From Schistocerca nitens (taxonomy: Eukaryota; Arthropoda; Insecta; Orthoptera; Acrididae): a stretch of 64,000 bases of DNA. How positions within the stretch are numbered: position 1 is the stretch's first letter; each line of letters begins with the position of its first letter. The notes beneath the pieces were generated by a model. It did not search any database. It was not told the origin of the DNA and saw only the letters and a list, made by a program, of their open reading frames with translations. Made by a program: the position numbers and the translations under genes. This document shows, piece by piece, positions 54,990 through 64,000 of the stretch. The stretch spans positions 113,615,501 to 113,679,500 of the forward strand of contig NC_064614.1 of NCBI RefSeq assembly GCF_023898315.1, written 5' to 3'.

Positions 54990-55090
54990 AGAAGCAGAAC
55001 ACACAGATCCTCGTCGCCCTCCAGGCAACAGTCCAGCAGTCGCTCCCCTCTGCGACTTCCTCAGTAGTATCAAAACCCCATCATGAATAG
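54990..55090 (+). pseudogene. Jockey ORF1 C-terminal end
   Basis: A frame open from the insertion point reads QKQNTQILVALQATVQQSLP and ends at TAG 55088-55090. The position just before ORF2, in a different frame and overlapping its start, fits the tail of the gag-like ORF1 of Jockey elements. Only about 33 codons are left because of 5' truncation. Confidence 0.6.
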
Positions 55091-57782
55091 ACGACCGAAT
55101 ATTCAAGGCCTGACAATGTGCGTCTTTAACGCAGACGGCATTGTTAATCAAGAGGTCGAGTTCCGAGAACTCATGAAGGAGTTCTCCATCGACATATGCA
55201 TGATGGGGGAAACCCACCTAAATCCGGGAATAAAAGCGACAGTTCCCAACTACGTTAGCTACCGTAAAGACAGGCCAACCCAATGCGGAGGAGTGGCCAT
55301 ATATGTAAAAAGAGGGATCCCCCACCACCAGGTATTCTTACCAGCTACCAACAAAATCGAAGCAGTGGCGGTGGAAGTAACCACTGCCACTGGACCCCTA
55401 ACAATTGTTGCAGTCTACCGACCCCCACAAGACCAGATAGATGAAGGATACATAGCTGCTCTAGGGCAAATTGAAGGCAAACTCATAATAGGGGGAGACT
55501 TCAATGCCAAACATCCTGATTGGAATTCTAGAGTAACCTCCAGAGCAGGTGCCAAACTGCAACAACTAGCGCACACCCACCACTTCGAAACATGGGGTCC
55601 AGTCGAGCCCACACATTTTCCGAAAAACGGAAGCAGGCCCGACGTGTTAGACATAGCTCTCACCAGGAGGATTACGGGGTTTGTGACCGCGAGGACAATC
55701 AACAGAATTTCCTCCGACCACAACCCAGTGATTCTAGAGGTCGACGTGGGAGAATGGGCAGCACTCCCACGGTACCAGACGTCTTACAAACGCACAAACT
55801 GGGAGCGATACCGAGAAACTGTCGCCTCTGATATCGCTCGCGCTCCGCCACCTACTGCCGAAACAGTAGAGCAAGCGCTACAAGACCTAACAGGTACCAT
55901 CCTGCAGGCAGCAGAAGAGGCCACCCCTCCACAAAGGGATGGCCCGCCGCCGCAAATACAGCTCCCGGAACACTTGCTAGCTCAAATTCGACATAAGAAC
56001 AGAGTGACAAAAGAGTGGAAGATCACCAGAAATCAGGCCACCAGGAGGCTGCTCAATCGTCTACAGAGAGAACTGAAGGTAGCGCTCAATGAGCGCAGAA
56101 ACCAGCAATGGCGAAACCGCCTCACAGCTCTCAAAGTAGACGATCATACACTATGGCAAGCGACCAAACAGTTTACAAAACGACGCGCTAGGATGCCGCC
56201 ACTGCATGGCGAACGGGGACTGGTCTACAGCCATGCTGGAAAGGCCAACGCCCTCGCCGACTCCTTCGAGAAGCAGTTCCAAGCGGCAGAACCCCAGGAT
56301 GAAGAGCATGAAGAGGTAGTCAGTCGTCAACTGACTGTCTTCCTCAATGCTGAGGAGGACCCAGAGGACGAACCCATACTTTTTCCCCCCGAGGACGTGG
56401 CAAGAGTAATCAGGTCCCTCCCTACAAAAAAGGCACCAGGGCACGACAGTGTCACTAAACAGTTAGTCAAAAATCTCCCACCCACAGCAATCACACACCT
56501 CGCGAACGTCCTCAACGAGATTACTCGATCCCGTGTTTTCCCAGCTTGCTGGAAACATGCGGAAGTGGTCGCGATACACAAACCAGGGAAAGACCCTCTA
56601 TTCCCGCAGCACTACAGGACGATTAGCCTCTTGCCAACTCCCAGCAAGATCTATGAGCGCCTCCTGCTAAGACCCATACAAGAACATATTACCAGAGAGC
56701 AAATTCTGCCGGATTTCCAATTTGGGTTCCGGCAGAACCACTCTGCCCCACAACAGGTCATGAGAATGGGTGAAGCAGCCACAGAGGGCTTCAACCACAG
56801 AGGCTACTGCGGGATAGTGCTAGTAGACGTAGCCAAAGCCTTTGATTCAGTATGGCATAGAGGGCTACTCTACAAGTTGTACACACAAGGGTTTCCCGGG
56901 AGCATAGTTCAGCTCATCAAGAGCTATCTCACAAATAGGACTTTCTCCGTCAAAGTAGAAACTGCCACCACCACCAGAAGGCGTATTCGTGCCGGGGTGC
57001 CACAGGGATCGGTCCTGGGGCCCGTATTGTACAGTTTGTACACTGCGGACACACCAACGGCCCCCCTGGTGCACACTGCACAGTACGCTGACGATACAGC
57101 CTTCTACAAGAGGAACGCGAACAAGGACCTGGTCATCCGTAGGCTACAAAAGGTTTTAGATGACACAGAAACTTGGGCTCGTCGCTGGCGCATCACCATC
57201 AACTCTGAGAAGACGCAGGCAATGCTGATTACCCGCAGGCTCGGAAGGCGCGAACCTCCTCAACGTCCCCCCCTCCACCTTCACCTAAACGGAATCCAAC
57301 TCCCCTGGCGCAGAACCGCCAAGTATCTTGGCGTAACCTTGGACTCTCGTCTTACGTGGAAACCCCACATAGACGAGGTCCACAGGAAGGTCTGCGCCAA
57401 AATGTCCATCTTATACCCTATCCTCAACACAACCAGCTCCCTTCCCTGCCCAGTAGCAGTAAATGTCTACCAGGCCCTGATCCGGCCAGTAATGGAGTAT
57501 GCGTGCCCTGTCTGGGGATACGCGGCAAATCAGCACCTGGACAAACTCCAGAGGCTGCAGAACCGCGCCCTCAGAAGGGCACTGCGTCTACCTTACGGAT
57601 TCCCCACAGACGACTTGCACGCCGCAGCCGAAATCCCACTCCTGAGAGAGCGTTTCCAGGATCTGGCAAGGGCCTTCTATGAGGGTTCTTCCAGATCCGG
57701 AAACGCGCTCATCCACTCCCTAGGTCGGTATGACATGTCCCGCGATAAGCATAAGCGCCCTATGACGATCTTCGACGATTAA
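55083..57782 (+). CDS. Jockey ORF2: endonuclease and reverse transcriptase
   Basis: 899 codons without interruption. ORF2 nicks target DNA and copies the element RNA at the nick. Residues 1-220 are an exonuclease-endonuclease-phosphatase fold nuclease: CVFNADGIVNQ, ICMMGETHLNPG, GGVAIYVKRGIP, LIIGGDFNAKHPDWNS and ISSDHNPVILEV give the Asn, Glu, Asp-x-Asn and Ser-Asp-His residues. The reverse transcriptase covers about 430-730: HAEVVAIHKPGKDP, FQFGFRQNHSAPQQV, VDVAKAFDSVWHRGLLYKL, AGVPQGSVLGPVLYSLY and AQYADDTAFYKR with the catalytic YADD. TAKYLGVTLDSRLTWKPHID and a C-terminal tail follow. The ATG overlaps the ORF1 stop. Length is normal for Jockey ORF2. It looks intact, although its own 5' promoter is missing. 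Confidence 0.95.
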   Translation: MNRRPNIQGLTMCVFNADGIVNQEVEFRELMKEFSIDICMMGETHLNPGIKATVPNYVSYRKDRPTQCGGVAIYVKRGIPHHQVFLPATNKIEAVAVEVTTATGPLTIVAVYRPPQDQIDEGYIAALGQIEGKLIIGGDFNAKHPDWNSRVTSRAGAKLQQLAHTHHFETWGPVEPTHFPKNGSRPDVLDIALTRRITGFVTARTINRISSDHNPVILEVDVGEWAALPRYQTSYKRTNWERYRETVASDIARAPPPTAETVEQALQDLTGTILQAAEEATPPQRDGPPPQIQLPEHLLAQIRHKNRVTKEWKITRNQATRRLLNRLQRELKVALNERRNQQWRNRLTALKVDDHTLWQATKQFTKRRARMPPLHGERGLVYSHAGKANALADSFEKQFQAAEPQDEEHEEVVSRQLTVFLNAEEDPEDEPILFPPEDVARVIRSLPTKKAPGHDSVTKQLVKNLPPTAITHLANVLNEITRSRVFPACWKHAEVVAIHKPGKDPLFPQHYRTISLLPTPSKIYERLLLRPIQEHITREQILPDFQFGFRQNHSAPQQVMRMGEAATEGFNHRGYCGIVLVDVAKAFDSVWHRGLLYKLYTQGFPGSIVQLIKSYLTNRTFSVKVETATTTRRRIRAGVPQGSVLGPVLYSLYTADTPTAPLVHTAQYADDTAFYKRNANKDLVIRRLQKVLDDTETWARRWRITINSEKTQAMLITRRLGRREPPQRPPLHLHLNGIQLPWRRTAKYLGVTLDSRLTWKPHIDEVHRKVCAKMSILYPILNTTSSLPCPVAVNVYQALIRPVMEYACPVWGYAANQHLDKLQRLQNRALRRALRLPYGFPTDDLHAAAEIPLLRERFQDLARAFYEGSSRSGNALIHSLGRYDMSRDKHKRPMTIFDD

Positions 57783-58033
57783 GTCGAAGAAAAAATCCCA
57801 ATACCCAATCCCTAATCCAGCTCCTTCCCATATAACACCAATCTTTTCGCCTACCTCAGGCAAGTACCAGACTCACTCACAACAAACATCACAAGTCACA
57901 GACACCAAAAAAACTATAGAAAAATCACACACACACGTTCACAGGGGAGTAAAAGCCGAAAGGCTACAAACTCCCCCTCACACTTCCCCAAAGAGGGGAA
58001 AGTAATAGATGTGAGCAGCAGCAGCAGCAGCAG
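57783..58033 (+). other. Jockey copy 1 3' untranslated region and tail
   Basis: Contains an inverted pair around GGGGAGTAAAAGCC... and ACTCCCCC, a hairpin also present in copy 2 (61780-61815), then AAGAGGGGAAAGTAATAGAT and six or seven AGC units. The conserved hairpin near the 3' end may help the reverse transcriptase recognise its RNA; this is an inference. Confidence 0.7.
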
Positions 58034-60053
58034 CGTTAACCCAAAAAATGGAGGTAGGCCCGACGTGTTAGACATAGCTCTCACCAGGAGGATTACGGGG
58101 TTTGTGACCGCGAGGACAATCAACAGAATTTCCTTCGACCACAACCCAGTGATTCTAGAGGTCGACGTGGGAGAATGGGCAGCACTCCCACGGTACCAGA
58201 CGTCTTACAAACGCACAAACTGGGAGCGATACCGAGAAACTGTCGCCTCTGATATCGCTCGCGCTCCGCCACCTACTGCCGAAACAGTAGAGCAAGCGCT
58301 ACAAGACCTAACAGGTACCATCCTGCAGGCAGCAGAAGAGGGCACCCCTCCACAAAGGGATGGCCCGCCGCCGCAAATACAGCTTCCGGAACACTTGCTA
58401 GCTCAAATTCGACATAAGAACAGAGTGGCAAAAGAGTGGAAGATAACCAGAAACCAGGCCACATGGAGGCTGCTCAATCGTCTACAGAGAGAGTTGAAGG
58501 TAGCGCTCAATGAGCACAGACACCAGCAATGCCAAAACCGCCTCACAGCCCTCAAAGTAGACGATCACACACTTTGGCAAGCAACCAAACAATTCACAAA
58601 AAGACGCGCTAGGATGCCGCCACTGCACGGCGAGCGGGGTCTGGCCTACAGCCATGCTGAAAAGGCCAACGCCCTCGCCGACACTTTCGAGAAGCAGTTC
58701 CAAGCGGCGGTTGCCCCCCTTCTAACAGCCGTGTACCGCAAGTCTCTAGAGGAACGGAGGGTTCCAAATGATTGGAAAAGAGCACAGGTAGTCCCAGTCT
58801 TCAAGAAGGGTCGTCGAGCAGATGCGCAAAACTATAGACCTATATCTCTGACGTCGATCTGTTGTAGAATTTTAGAACATGTTTTTTGCTCGAGTATCAT
58901 GTCGTTTTTGGAAACCCAGAATCTACTATGTAGGAATCAACATGGATTCCGGAAACAGCGATCGTGTGAGACCCAACTCGCTTTATTTGTTCATGAGACC
59001 CAGAAAATATTAGATACAGGCTCCCAGGTAGATGCTATTTTTCTTGACTTCCGGAAGGCGTTCGATACAGTTCCGCACTGTCGCCTGATAAACAAAGTAA
59101 GAGCCTACGGAATATCAGACCAGCTGTGTGGCTGGATTGAAGAGTTTTTAGCAAACAGAACACAGCATGTTGTTATCAATGGAGAGACGTCTACAGACGT
59201 TAAAGTAACCTCTGCCGTGCCACAGGGGAGTGTTATGGGACCATTGCTTTTCACAATATATATAAATGACCTAGTAGATAGTGTCGGAAGTTCCATGCGG
59301 CTTTTCGCGGATGATGCTGTAGTATACAGAGAAGTTGCAGCATTAGAAAATTGTAGCGAAATGCAGGAAGATCTGCAGCGGATAGGCACTTGGTGCAGGG
59401 AGTGGCAACTGTCCCTTAACATAGACAAATGTAATGTATTGCGAATACATAGAAAGAAGGATCCTTTATTGTATGATTATATGATAGCGGAACAAACACT
59501 GGTAGCAGTTACTTCTGTAAAATATCTGGGAGTATGCGTGCGGAACGATTTGAAGTGGAATGATCATATAAAATTAATTGTTAGTAAGGCGGGTACCAGG
59601 TTGAGATTCATTGGGAGAGTGCTTAGAAAATGTAGTCCACCAACAAAGGAGGTGGCTTACAAAACACTCGTTCGACCTATACTTGAGTATTGCTCATCAG
59701 TGTGGGATCCGTACCAGATCGGGTTGACGGAGGAGATAGAGAAGATCCAAAGAAGAGCGGCGCGTTTCGTCACAGGGTTATTTGGTAACCGTGATAGCGT
59801 TACGGAGATGTTTAATAAACTCAAGTGGCAGACTCTGCAAGAGAGGCGCTCTGCATCGCGGTGTAGCTTGCTCGCCAGGTTTCGAGAGGGTGCGTTTCTG
59901 GATGAGGTATCGAATATATTGCTTCCCCCTACTTATACCTCCCGAGGAGATCACGAATGTAAAATTAGAGAGATTAGAGCGCGCACGGAGGCTTTCAGAC
60001 AGTCGTTCTTCCCGCGAACCATACGCGACTGGAACAGGAAAGGGAGGTATTGA
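58011..60053 (+). pseudogene. Accidental fused frame: Jockey linker joined to CR1-like reverse transcriptase
   Basis: A single open frame of 680 codons starts in the AGC tail of copy 1 (MSSSSSSSVN), crosses the duplicated target site, runs through the end of the copy 2 endonuclease (SFDHNPVILEV) and linker, and continues in frame at 58709 into a CR1-like reverse transcriptase. The latter has VVPVFKKGRRADAQNYRPIS, NQHGFRKQRSCETQLALF, IFLDFRKAFDTVPH, AVPQGSVMGPLLFTIYIND and RLFADDAVVY, all catalytic aspartates kept. It ends with WDPYQIGLTEEIEKIQRRAA and a short tail. The frame is a product of two insertions and not an ancestral gene. Whether it is expressed is unknown. Confidence 0.85.
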
Positions 60054-60131
60054 CAGTGGCACGTAAAGTGCCCTCCGCCACACACCGTTGGGTGGCTTGC
60101 GGAGTATAAATGTAGATGTAGATGTAAATGT
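58709..60131 (+). mobile_element. CR1-like LINE inserted in Jockey copy 2
   Basis: 5'-truncated: it starts just before the first reverse-transcriptase motif and ends with a 3' tandem tail (ATGTAGATGTAGATGTAAATG). The Jockey text resumes at AGAACCCCAGGATGA, exactly where copy 1 continues (56289). No clear target-site duplication is visible. The coding part is open to the natural stop at 60051-60053. The same family gave the remnants at 690-1195 and 25935-26722. Confidence 0.92.
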
Positions 60132-61619
60132 AGAACCCCAGGATGATGAGCATGGAAGAGTGGTCCGTCGTCAACTGGCTGTCTTCCTCAATGCTGAGGA
60201 GGACCCAGAGGACGAACCCACAGTTTTTGCCCCTGAAGACGTGGTAAAAGTAATTAGGTCTCTCCCCTCCAAAAAGGCGCCAGGACATGACAGTGTCACC
60301 AACCAGTTGGTCAAAAACCTCCCACCCACGGCGATCGAAAACCTCGCGAACGTCTTCAACGAGATTACTCGTACCCGCGAGTTCCCAGCTTGCTGGAAAC
60401 ACGCGGAAGTGGTCGCGATACACAAACCAGGGAAAGACCCTCTATTCCCGCAGCACTACAGGACGATTAGCCTCTTGCCAACTCTCAGCAAGATCTATGA
60501 GCGCCTCCTGCTAAGACCCATACAGGAACATATTAACAGAGAGCAACTTCTGCCGGATTTCCAATTCGGATTCCGGCAGAACCACTCTGCCCCACAACAA
60601 ATCATGAGAGTGGTTGAAGCAGTCACAGAGGGCTTCAACCACAGAGGCTACTGCGGGATAGTGTTACTAGACGTAGCCAAAGCCTTTGACTCAGTATGGC
60701 ATAGAGGGCTACTCTACAAGTTGTACACACAAGGGTTCCCTGGGAGCATAGCTAAGCAGATCAAAAGCTATCTCTCGAACAGAACTTTCTCTGTCAAAGT
60801 AGAAACAGCCACCTCCACCAAGAGGCGTATTCGTGCTGGGGTGCCACAGGGATCGGTCCTGGGGCCAGTTTTGTACAGTCTGTACACTGCGGACACACCA
60901 ACGGCCCCCCCCTGGTGCACACCGCTCAGTACACTGACGATACAGCCTTCTACACAAGAAACGCGAACAAGGACCTGGTCATCCGTAGGCTTCAAAGGGT
61001 TTTAGATGACACAGAAACTTGGGCCCGTCGCTGGCGAATCACCATCAACTCCGAAAAGACGCAGGCTATGCTGATTACCCGTAGGCTCGGAAGGCGCGAA
61101 CCTCCTCAACGCCCGCCCCCCCCCCCCCCCTCCACCTTCACCTAAACGGAACCCAACTCCACTGGCGCAGAACCGCCAAGTATCTTGGCGTAACCTTGGA
61201 CTCTCGTCTTACGTGGAAACCCCACATAGACGAGGTCCATAGGAAGGTCTGCGCCAGAATGTCCATCCTGTACCCAGTCCTCAACTCATCCAGTAGGAGT
61301 GAACGTATACCAGGCCCTAATCTGGCCAGTCATGGAATACACGTGTCCTGTCTGGGGATACGCGGCGAAGCAGCATCTGGACAAACTCCAGAGGCTGCAG
61401 AACCGCGCCCTCAGGAGGGCACTGCGTTTACCTCTTGGATTCCCCATTGACGATTTGCATGCCGCTGCTGAAATCCCACTCCTGAGAGAGCGTTTTCAAG
61501 ACCTGACAAGGGCCTTCTGTGAAGGTTCTTCCAGGTCGGGAAACGCCCTCATCCACTCCCTAGGTCGGTATGACATGTCCCGCGATAAACACAATCGCCC
61601 CATGACGATCTTCCACTAA
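60132..61619 (+). pseudogene. Jockey copy 2 reverse transcriptase, broken
   Basis: Matches residues from about 402 of the copy 1 protein onward. Intact as far as RIRAGVPQGSVLGPVLYSLY, then shifts at the C run in 60904-60912. The catalytic box appears in another frame as AQYTDDTAFYTRN (alanine of YADD changed to threonine). Further shifts at the C run near 61115 and a deletion near 61285 follow. The end RYDMSRDKHNRPMTIFH matches copy 1. It cannot encode a full enzyme. Confidence 0.9.
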
Positions 61620-61863
61620 GTCGAAGAGAAAATCCCAATATCCATTCCCAAATCCTGCTCCTACCCAAATTACTACAATTATCTCGCCAAATCTCAGGCA
61701 AGTACCAGACACACACAGAACAATCATCACATTTCACAGACACCAAAAGGTACAGAAATAATCACACACACAAATACACAGGGGAGTAAAAGCCGAAAGG
61801 CTACAAACTCCCCCTCACACTTGCCCAAAGAGGGGAAAGTAATAGATGAGAGCAGCGTAACCC

Positions 61864-61990
61864 GACACTTCGCCTGAAGATGGCAAGTAAGAAACTTGCT
61901 GAAACGTTGCTGGAGAACAACACATTGACTCGGCTGTCAATCCGAGAAGATTTTATCATCGAGATTCGCCGAGAAAGCCTGCATTCTCAT
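61864..61990 (+). mobile_element. Penelope-like element, part 2, with hammerhead-like motif
   Basis: Continues the Penelope-like element after the Jockey insertions. GACACTTCGCCTGAAGATGG is a phrase I know from terminal repeats of Penelope elements. CTGAAGA (61874-61880), a hairpin with GCAAGT and ACTTGC, and GAAAC (61901-61905) follow. The right boundary is not sharp; similarity to known element text fades after about 61990. Confidence 0.65.
61874..61905 (+). ncRNA. Hammerhead-like motif in Penelope terminal region
   Basis: CTGAAGA, a six-pair stem (GCAAGT with ACTTGC, loop AAGAA) and GAAAC reproduce the layout of the hammerhead core: CUGAUGA, stem II, GAAA. The box differs by one base from consensus (A for T). 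GTTG and CAAC on the 3' side could form stem III. The cleavage site and stem I were not assigned, so activity is unproven. Penelope elements are known to carry hammerhead ribozymes. Confidence 0.4.
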
Positions 61991-61994
61991 ATAA

Positions 61995-63955
61995 TTTATT
62001 ACCTGATGTTTTTTGCACTGCACCGCTACGTGGACTACCCCTGAGGTATAGACTACCCGTTTTGCGTCCCCACTTCAACACCTGATGTGCTGTCCTGGGG
62101 AAAGTAAGCATTAATGGCTTGCTGTTGCTACATGTTCTTGGAGGTACTAACCAACCTAAAAATATACTACTCGTAATAGATATAATTATTGCTCTGTAAA
62201 TGAAGTAAATGCCGTTGTAATGTGTTCAGTACACTGTCCACAGTCACCAAGAAATATATCTACACTTGCGCCCGTTACACCCCGTATATGCAGTGTGGAT
62301 CACAAGTAGCCGCGAGAAACTGACATGTTGAACTACCGTCCTGGTTAGTAAAAATCTGATACTGCTCATTTTGGATTTCACCATCTTGGGATGCAGACAA
62401 GGAAGGAAAATTAAACAAGCAGAAGAGCAGTACAGGTTTCGCAAGCTACACTCTTCACTGAGTGTGGCGCACCGAACCTCAGACTGCTTCTGCCAGTGGA
62501 GTGGTCACGAGACAGGCACCCTATAAACAATCTGCGTGGCGACTATTACTAGAAATGACGTCCATATCTCAATCACTATCAATTTTTTTCGTACCGAAAG
62601 ACATTAATGTATGGTTATTTTACGTGATGTCGAATTCAAAAGGAACAATATGAAAAAAAACAATATTTCTCCCCGCTGCGTTTTCCTACGTGGGCGACGG
62701 ATGGAACATACAGTATTATTTATGAACAGCTCTAGGGTTTCAGAAGACAATTGAAAAAAAAAATAACCTACTAGACATGCAGAAAACAGACACATACCAG
62801 TGGACAGGACATCTCTAAGTTTTTAACTCACGTTACAAGTACTCAATATGGGCACCGCTTGTGACGTGGCGAACGTCAATACGTGCATACTTGTTCGGGA
62901 AGGCGTGACAGCAGCCTGCTTTGTAAATCTGTTAGGTAGGTAGCCTACCTACAGGCGTGAGCTAATTCGATGTTGCAATAAGGAGCAGAGCAAAGGATGA
63001 AAACGGAACTTGAAGACAGTACAATCTACAGGTGCAAGATGTAATTATAAGAATTCTGAATGTAATAGCAGGATTTCCTCTACCAGTTGGACACTGATGC
63101 ATAGTAATAACATGCAGCAAATTCGCACTGGTTCTCTTATAATCTATCGTGAGACACAAGCGTCCCACTGGTAGCGAAGGTGTTAGGTAGTCTACCTGAA
63201 CAGAAATTTTTGGAAATATATTCACATAACTAACAGAGGTAAACAGACTGTGTATTTCATTTGACTCTTTTTTTTTGGTTGATTTACTCACAATTTTTAT
63301 TACCATTTTATCAATTGTCTCTTGTATAACCCATTTTTTTGGGTTTGTTATTCATTACGATGCGACAGTGGTGTCTTACATTAACAAATTATGGATCTTC
63401 CATCACTATATGTCTAGTATAAAAATATTTCTGCAGAAATTATTATGACACTTTTTCTGCTTGTGTTGGGTCGGCAGCTGAGATGTCAACAGTGCAGTTT
63501 GCAATGAATTAACAGCTAGAGTGATAGGAATATTACCAAATATCTTCCCCTCTTTCTGGTATTAAATATGAGTAACAAACCGAGTTGGGTGATCGGAAAG
63601 CGCCCAATGAGCTTTTAGGCTTACATCCGCCAAACAAACTATCTAGCGAGGTTGAAGATACCTGTTACGGATGTATGAACATTCCAGACGGAAAAAGTTA
63701 ATATGTAGGCCTAACGGCAACGGTATGAGAAATTATTCAAAGTGCCTCGAGTTATGGTGTCATTTACTTTGAGGATACAATCCAGAAGAAACATGCCGGT
63801 GCTCGATTGGAAAGTGCTTCGGGGGACAAGTGTGAGCTTTACGATTTTGTATCAAAAAAATGTAAAAGAAATATGAAAGTCCGCCAATGTTATGCTGATT
63901 TTTGCAATTTATAGGTTATAGTTAAAAGTAACTATTTTTTGGCCAAATACCACCA
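61995..63955. other. Unassigned sequence
   Basis: No gene, terminal repeat or known element recognised. Short open frames on the minus strand (for example 62962-63306) carry no domain. Confidence 0.35.
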
Positions 63956-63960
63956 ATTTT

Positions 63961-64000
63961 AGCCGGCGGCTGTGGTCGAGCGGTTCTAGGCGCTTCAGTC
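63961..64000 (+). mobile_element. 5' end of tRNA-derived SINE, cut by window edge
   Basis: AGCCGGCGGCTGTGGTCGAG followed by CGGTTCTAGGCGCTTCAGTC is the tRNA-like head (A box TGGTCGAGCGG) of a SINE I recognise as very abundant in grasshoppers. The rest lies outside the window, so completeness cannot be judged. Confidence 0.75.

Larger units (their letters stand above)
54987..58033 (+). mobile_element. Jockey LINE, copy 1
   Basis: Inserted in the Penelope-like element. It starts within the last codons of ORF1, contains the whole ORF2, then a 3' region with GGGGAGTAAAAGCCGAAAGG and ACTCCCCCTCACACTT, and ends in a tandem (AGC) tail. CGTTAACCC lies directly before it (54978-54986) and directly after it (58034-58042). 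It is GC-richer than the surrounding genome and is the best preserved element in the window. Confidence 0.92.
58043..61855 (+). mobile_element. Jockey LINE, copy 2, truncated and split
   Basis: Begins at the codons matching 55622 of copy 1 and ends with the same 3' region as copy 1. The two are close to identical over most aligned stretches. A CR1-like LINE interrupts it between 58708 and 60132. The reverse-transcriptase half has a change in a C run near 60905 (eight against six in copy 1), a longer C run near 61112-61128, and a small deletion near 61285, so ORF2 is broken even without the insert. Confidence 0.92.

Noticed and set aside
54160-61000. Many open frames of 70 to 140 codons opposite the Jockey and Penelope genes
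   Set aside because: They mirror strong plus-strand coding sequence and are explained by its codon composition.
43320-64000. Further upstream Ir8a exons in the right third of the window
   Set aside because: I looked for the pore and first binding-lobe motifs on the minus strand and found none bounded by splice signals; the stretch is mostly transposons.

Overview
The window looks like a piece of a very large, repeat-rich insect genome, most probably a grasshopper or locust (Orthoptera). That is an inference from three things: exons of an insect ionotropic receptor gene separated by multi-kilobase introns, an extreme density of mixed-age transposable elements, and several tRNA-derived short repeats of the kind I associate with Schistocerca (including one whose first 40 bases are cut by the right edge). 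No bacterial or viral gene organisation is present.

Host gene. The one recognisable cellular gene lies on the minus strand: the 3' part of the chemosensory co-receptor Ir8a. Four exons are visible, in gene order 43171-43318, 40717-40886, 36921-37042 and 23480-23709. They join in frame into about 222 residues covering the S2 ligand-binding half, the fourth membrane segment and the cytoplasmic tail. The last intron is about 13.2 kb and carries a whole Gypsy element. The exons for the pore and the first binding lobe must lie beyond the right edge, because I find none between 43.3 and 64 kb.

Region by region. 1-4.8 kb: LINE reverse-transcriptase remnant, tRNA-like foldback, a mariner element on the minus strand, a GIY-YIG-type retroelement remnant and a foldback repeat. 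5-14 kb: two unclassified dispersed repeat families, a short-LTR element (7751-10269), and a possible P-element-like relic with a THAP finger (10288-12825) that hosts tRNA-like sequences and a templated duplication. 13.7-21.4 kb: a SINE, a decayed Copia element interrupted by a LINE tail, and a nearly complete LINE. 21.7-23.4 kb: tRNA-like foldbacks. 23.5-43.3 kb: the Ir8a exons with intronic mariner, LINE, SINE, foldback, Gypsy (29637-34946), long-inverted-repeat DNA transposon (35164-36577) and a LINE-in-LINE nest. 43.3-54 kb: three Tc1-type transposons and one internally deleted element. 54-62 kb: a three-level nest in which a Penelope-like element is split by two tandem Jockey elements, the second split again by a CR1-like LINE. 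62-64 kb: mostly unassigned sequence.

How it works together. The Ir8a exons make one protein; almost everything else is mobile DNA inside or beside its introns. The only intact-looking mobile reading frame is the Jockey ORF2 at 55083-57782; the others have stops, frameshifts or truncations. A GAAA-closed hairpin resembling part of a hammerhead ribozyme core recurs in several unrelated-looking repeats, and this is the most interesting pattern not explained by ordinary gene calls.
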